From Bifidobacterium breve (GTDB lineage Bacteria; Actinomycetota; Actinomycetes; S36-B12), in contig CAMBQX010000110.1 in NCBI GenBank assembly GCA_945870085.1, forward strand, positions 1-5,999: a DNA stretch of 5,999 bases. The letters run 5' to 3'. The notes under the pieces are model-generated. The model made no database searches and had not been told where the DNA came from. It saw only the letters and a list, made by a program, of their open reading frames with translations. The position numbers and the translations under genes were made by a program. Every line of letters begins with the position of its first letter. The first letter of the stretch is position 1. This document shows positions 5,848-5,999 of this stretch, piece by piece.

Positions 5848-5895
5848 CGGCGGTGCGCCCGAAGAGATTCGAACTCCTAACCTTCTGATCCGTAG
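5848..5895 (-). repeat. tRNA-proximal attachment repeat
   Basis: This is the second copy of the 48-bp direct repeat, lying inside and just past the intact tRNA-Arg gene. It spans the anticodon loop to the discriminator plus 6 bp of 3' flank. Integration at this site leaves the tRNA gene complete, as seen here. Confidence 0.85.
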
Positions 5896-5926
5896 TCAGA
5901 TGCTCTATCCGTTGAGCTACGGGCGC
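5854..5926 (-). tRNA. tRNA-Arg(ACG)
   Basis: This 73-nt cloverleaf has a perfect 7-bp acceptor stem (GCGCCCG/CGGGCGC), D stem GCTC/GAGC and anticodon stem TCTGA/TCAGA around loop CTACGGA. The anticodon ACG is at 5893-5891, the variable loop is AGGTT, and the T stem AGGAG/CTCTT has one G-T wobble and T loop TTCGAAT. The discriminator is A and no CCA is encoded. A34 is expected to be edited to inosine by TadA so that it reads CGU, CGC and CGA. The gene is intact although its 3' part serves as an integration site. Confidence 0.97.
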
Positions 5927-5940
5927 CTTGTAACTTGCGA

Positions 5941-5946
5941 AGTATA
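5941..5946 (-). promoter_or_regulatory. -10 box of the tRNA-Arg promoter
   Basis: TATACT on the minus strand lies 14 bases upstream of the mature tRNA 5' end, leaving room for a short 5' leader removed by RNase P. No convincing -35 is seen at 16-18 bp spacing (the region reads CCGAACCG). Confidence 0.5.
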
Positions 5947-5954
5947 GCGTTCAT

Positions 5955-5984
5955 ATGACATCCGGTTCGGCGCCTAGGTAACCT
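5955..5984 (+). promoter_or_regulatory. Putative leaderless promoter for a gene starting at the right edge
   Basis: ATGACA (5955-5960, five of six matches to TTGACA), an 18-bp spacer and TAACCT (5979-5984, a TANNNT -10) lead to a GTG at 5991 after 6 bases. The geometry matches the leaderless starts inferred elsewhere in the window. It diverges from the tRNA promoter. Confidence 0.35.
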
Positions 5985-5990
5985 GCCGAC

Positions 5991-5999
5991 GTGAGCGCC
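5991..5999 (+). CDS. Possible first three codons of a gene running off the right edge
   Basis: GTG AGC GCC follows a promoter-like sequence at leaderless spacing. Only three codons are visible, so this rests on the upstream signal alone and the product is unknown. Confidence 0.25.

Larger units (their letters stand above)
5429..5853 (-). pseudogene. Apparently frameshifted gene upstream of the hydrolase, family not recognised
   Basis: The minus strand is open from the tRNA end to a TAG at 5449. From about 5690 to 5545 it looks coding, with high GC at third positions and a balanced composition (for example SLSHLKIPTSLALLNTAGVL and HQIELAEVLSESADLEFF). Beyond about 5545 that frame becomes less protein-like (NPVGSRDTHQVQRAPRSCGN). 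The frame shifted by minus one then reads ARHPSGPASAQELRQSGDLW followed by AALETILNS and a TGA that overlaps the hydrolase ATG. I infer one gene, broken by a frameshift near 5545, that was once translationally coupled to the hydrolase. No plausible ATG start exists: the frame runs back through the tRNA repeat, so the 5' end was probably lost at integration. A 117-residue intact ORF starting at TTG 5802 is the alternative. I do not recognise the family. Confidence 0.4.
3831..5895. mobile_element. Roughly 2-kb island integrated in tRNA-Arg(ACG), no integrase seen
   Basis: The interval is bounded by the 48-bp direct repeats 3831-3878 and 5848-5895, with the intact tRNA gene at the right end. The repeat-to-repeat unit is 2017 bp. 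It contains one intact gene (NylB-like hydrolase), an apparently frameshifted gene upstream of it, and about 430 bp with no convincing gene. No tyrosine or serine recombinase, relaxase or replication gene is visible. It is therefore either a deletion remnant of a larger integrative element or a cassette moved by an integrase supplied in trans. The direct repeats are seen; the integration history is inferred. Confidence 0.7.

Noticed and set aside
5429..5853. Phage terminase small subunit as identity of the broken gene
   Set aside because: A loose resemblance in composition only; no diagnostic motif could be aligned by eye, so no function is given.

Overview
The window looks like chromosomal DNA from a moderately GC-rich bacterium, most likely an actinobacterium. 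That placement is an inference. It rests on gene starts with no Shine-Dalgarno sequence but with a -10-like hexamer 6-8 bases before the start codon (leaderless mRNAs), on the ABC-F and NDH-2 protein styles, and on a tRNA-Arg(ACG) with no encoded CCA. I cannot place it to genus.

The left half (1-3733) is ordinary core-type sequence. On the minus strand a two-ABC-domain ABC-F ATPase (862-2646) is followed after 37 bp by a type II NADH dehydrogenase that runs off the left edge, so the two probably form an operon. Diverging from the ABC-F gene is an FkbM-family SAM-dependent methyltransferase (2672-3733, plus strand). The two start codons are only 25 bp apart, and the two inferred -10 boxes overlap on a shared TA, which suggests a compact bidirectional leaderless promoter.

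The right half (3721-5926) is accessory and is the interesting part. An intact tRNA-Arg(ACG) gene lies at 5854-5926 on the minus strand. An exact 48-bp copy of its 3' part, from the first base of the anticodon loop through the discriminator plus 6 bp of flank, recurs at 3831-3878. This is the usual footprint of an element that integrated into a tRNA gene, so 3879-5895 reads as a roughly 2-kb island. It carries one intact gene, a NylB-like (6-aminohexanoate-oligomer hydrolase/class C beta-lactamase fold) serine hydrolase at 4308-5432. Between that gene and the tRNA is an apparently frameshifted upstream gene, and beyond its 3' end is about 430 bp of non-coding or decayed DNA. No integrase is visible. 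Two 20-bp inverted repeats (19/20 match) flank the hydrolase inside the island.

Directly outside the island, abutting the tRNA fragment, is a decayed 3' fragment of a second hydrolase of the same family (3721-3830). It keeps the conserved HGQ region and about 81% nucleotide identity there to the intact gene. The locus therefore appears to have received or duplicated this hydrolase at least twice at the same tRNA site. At the right edge a further leaderless plus-strand gene may begin with GTG at 5991.
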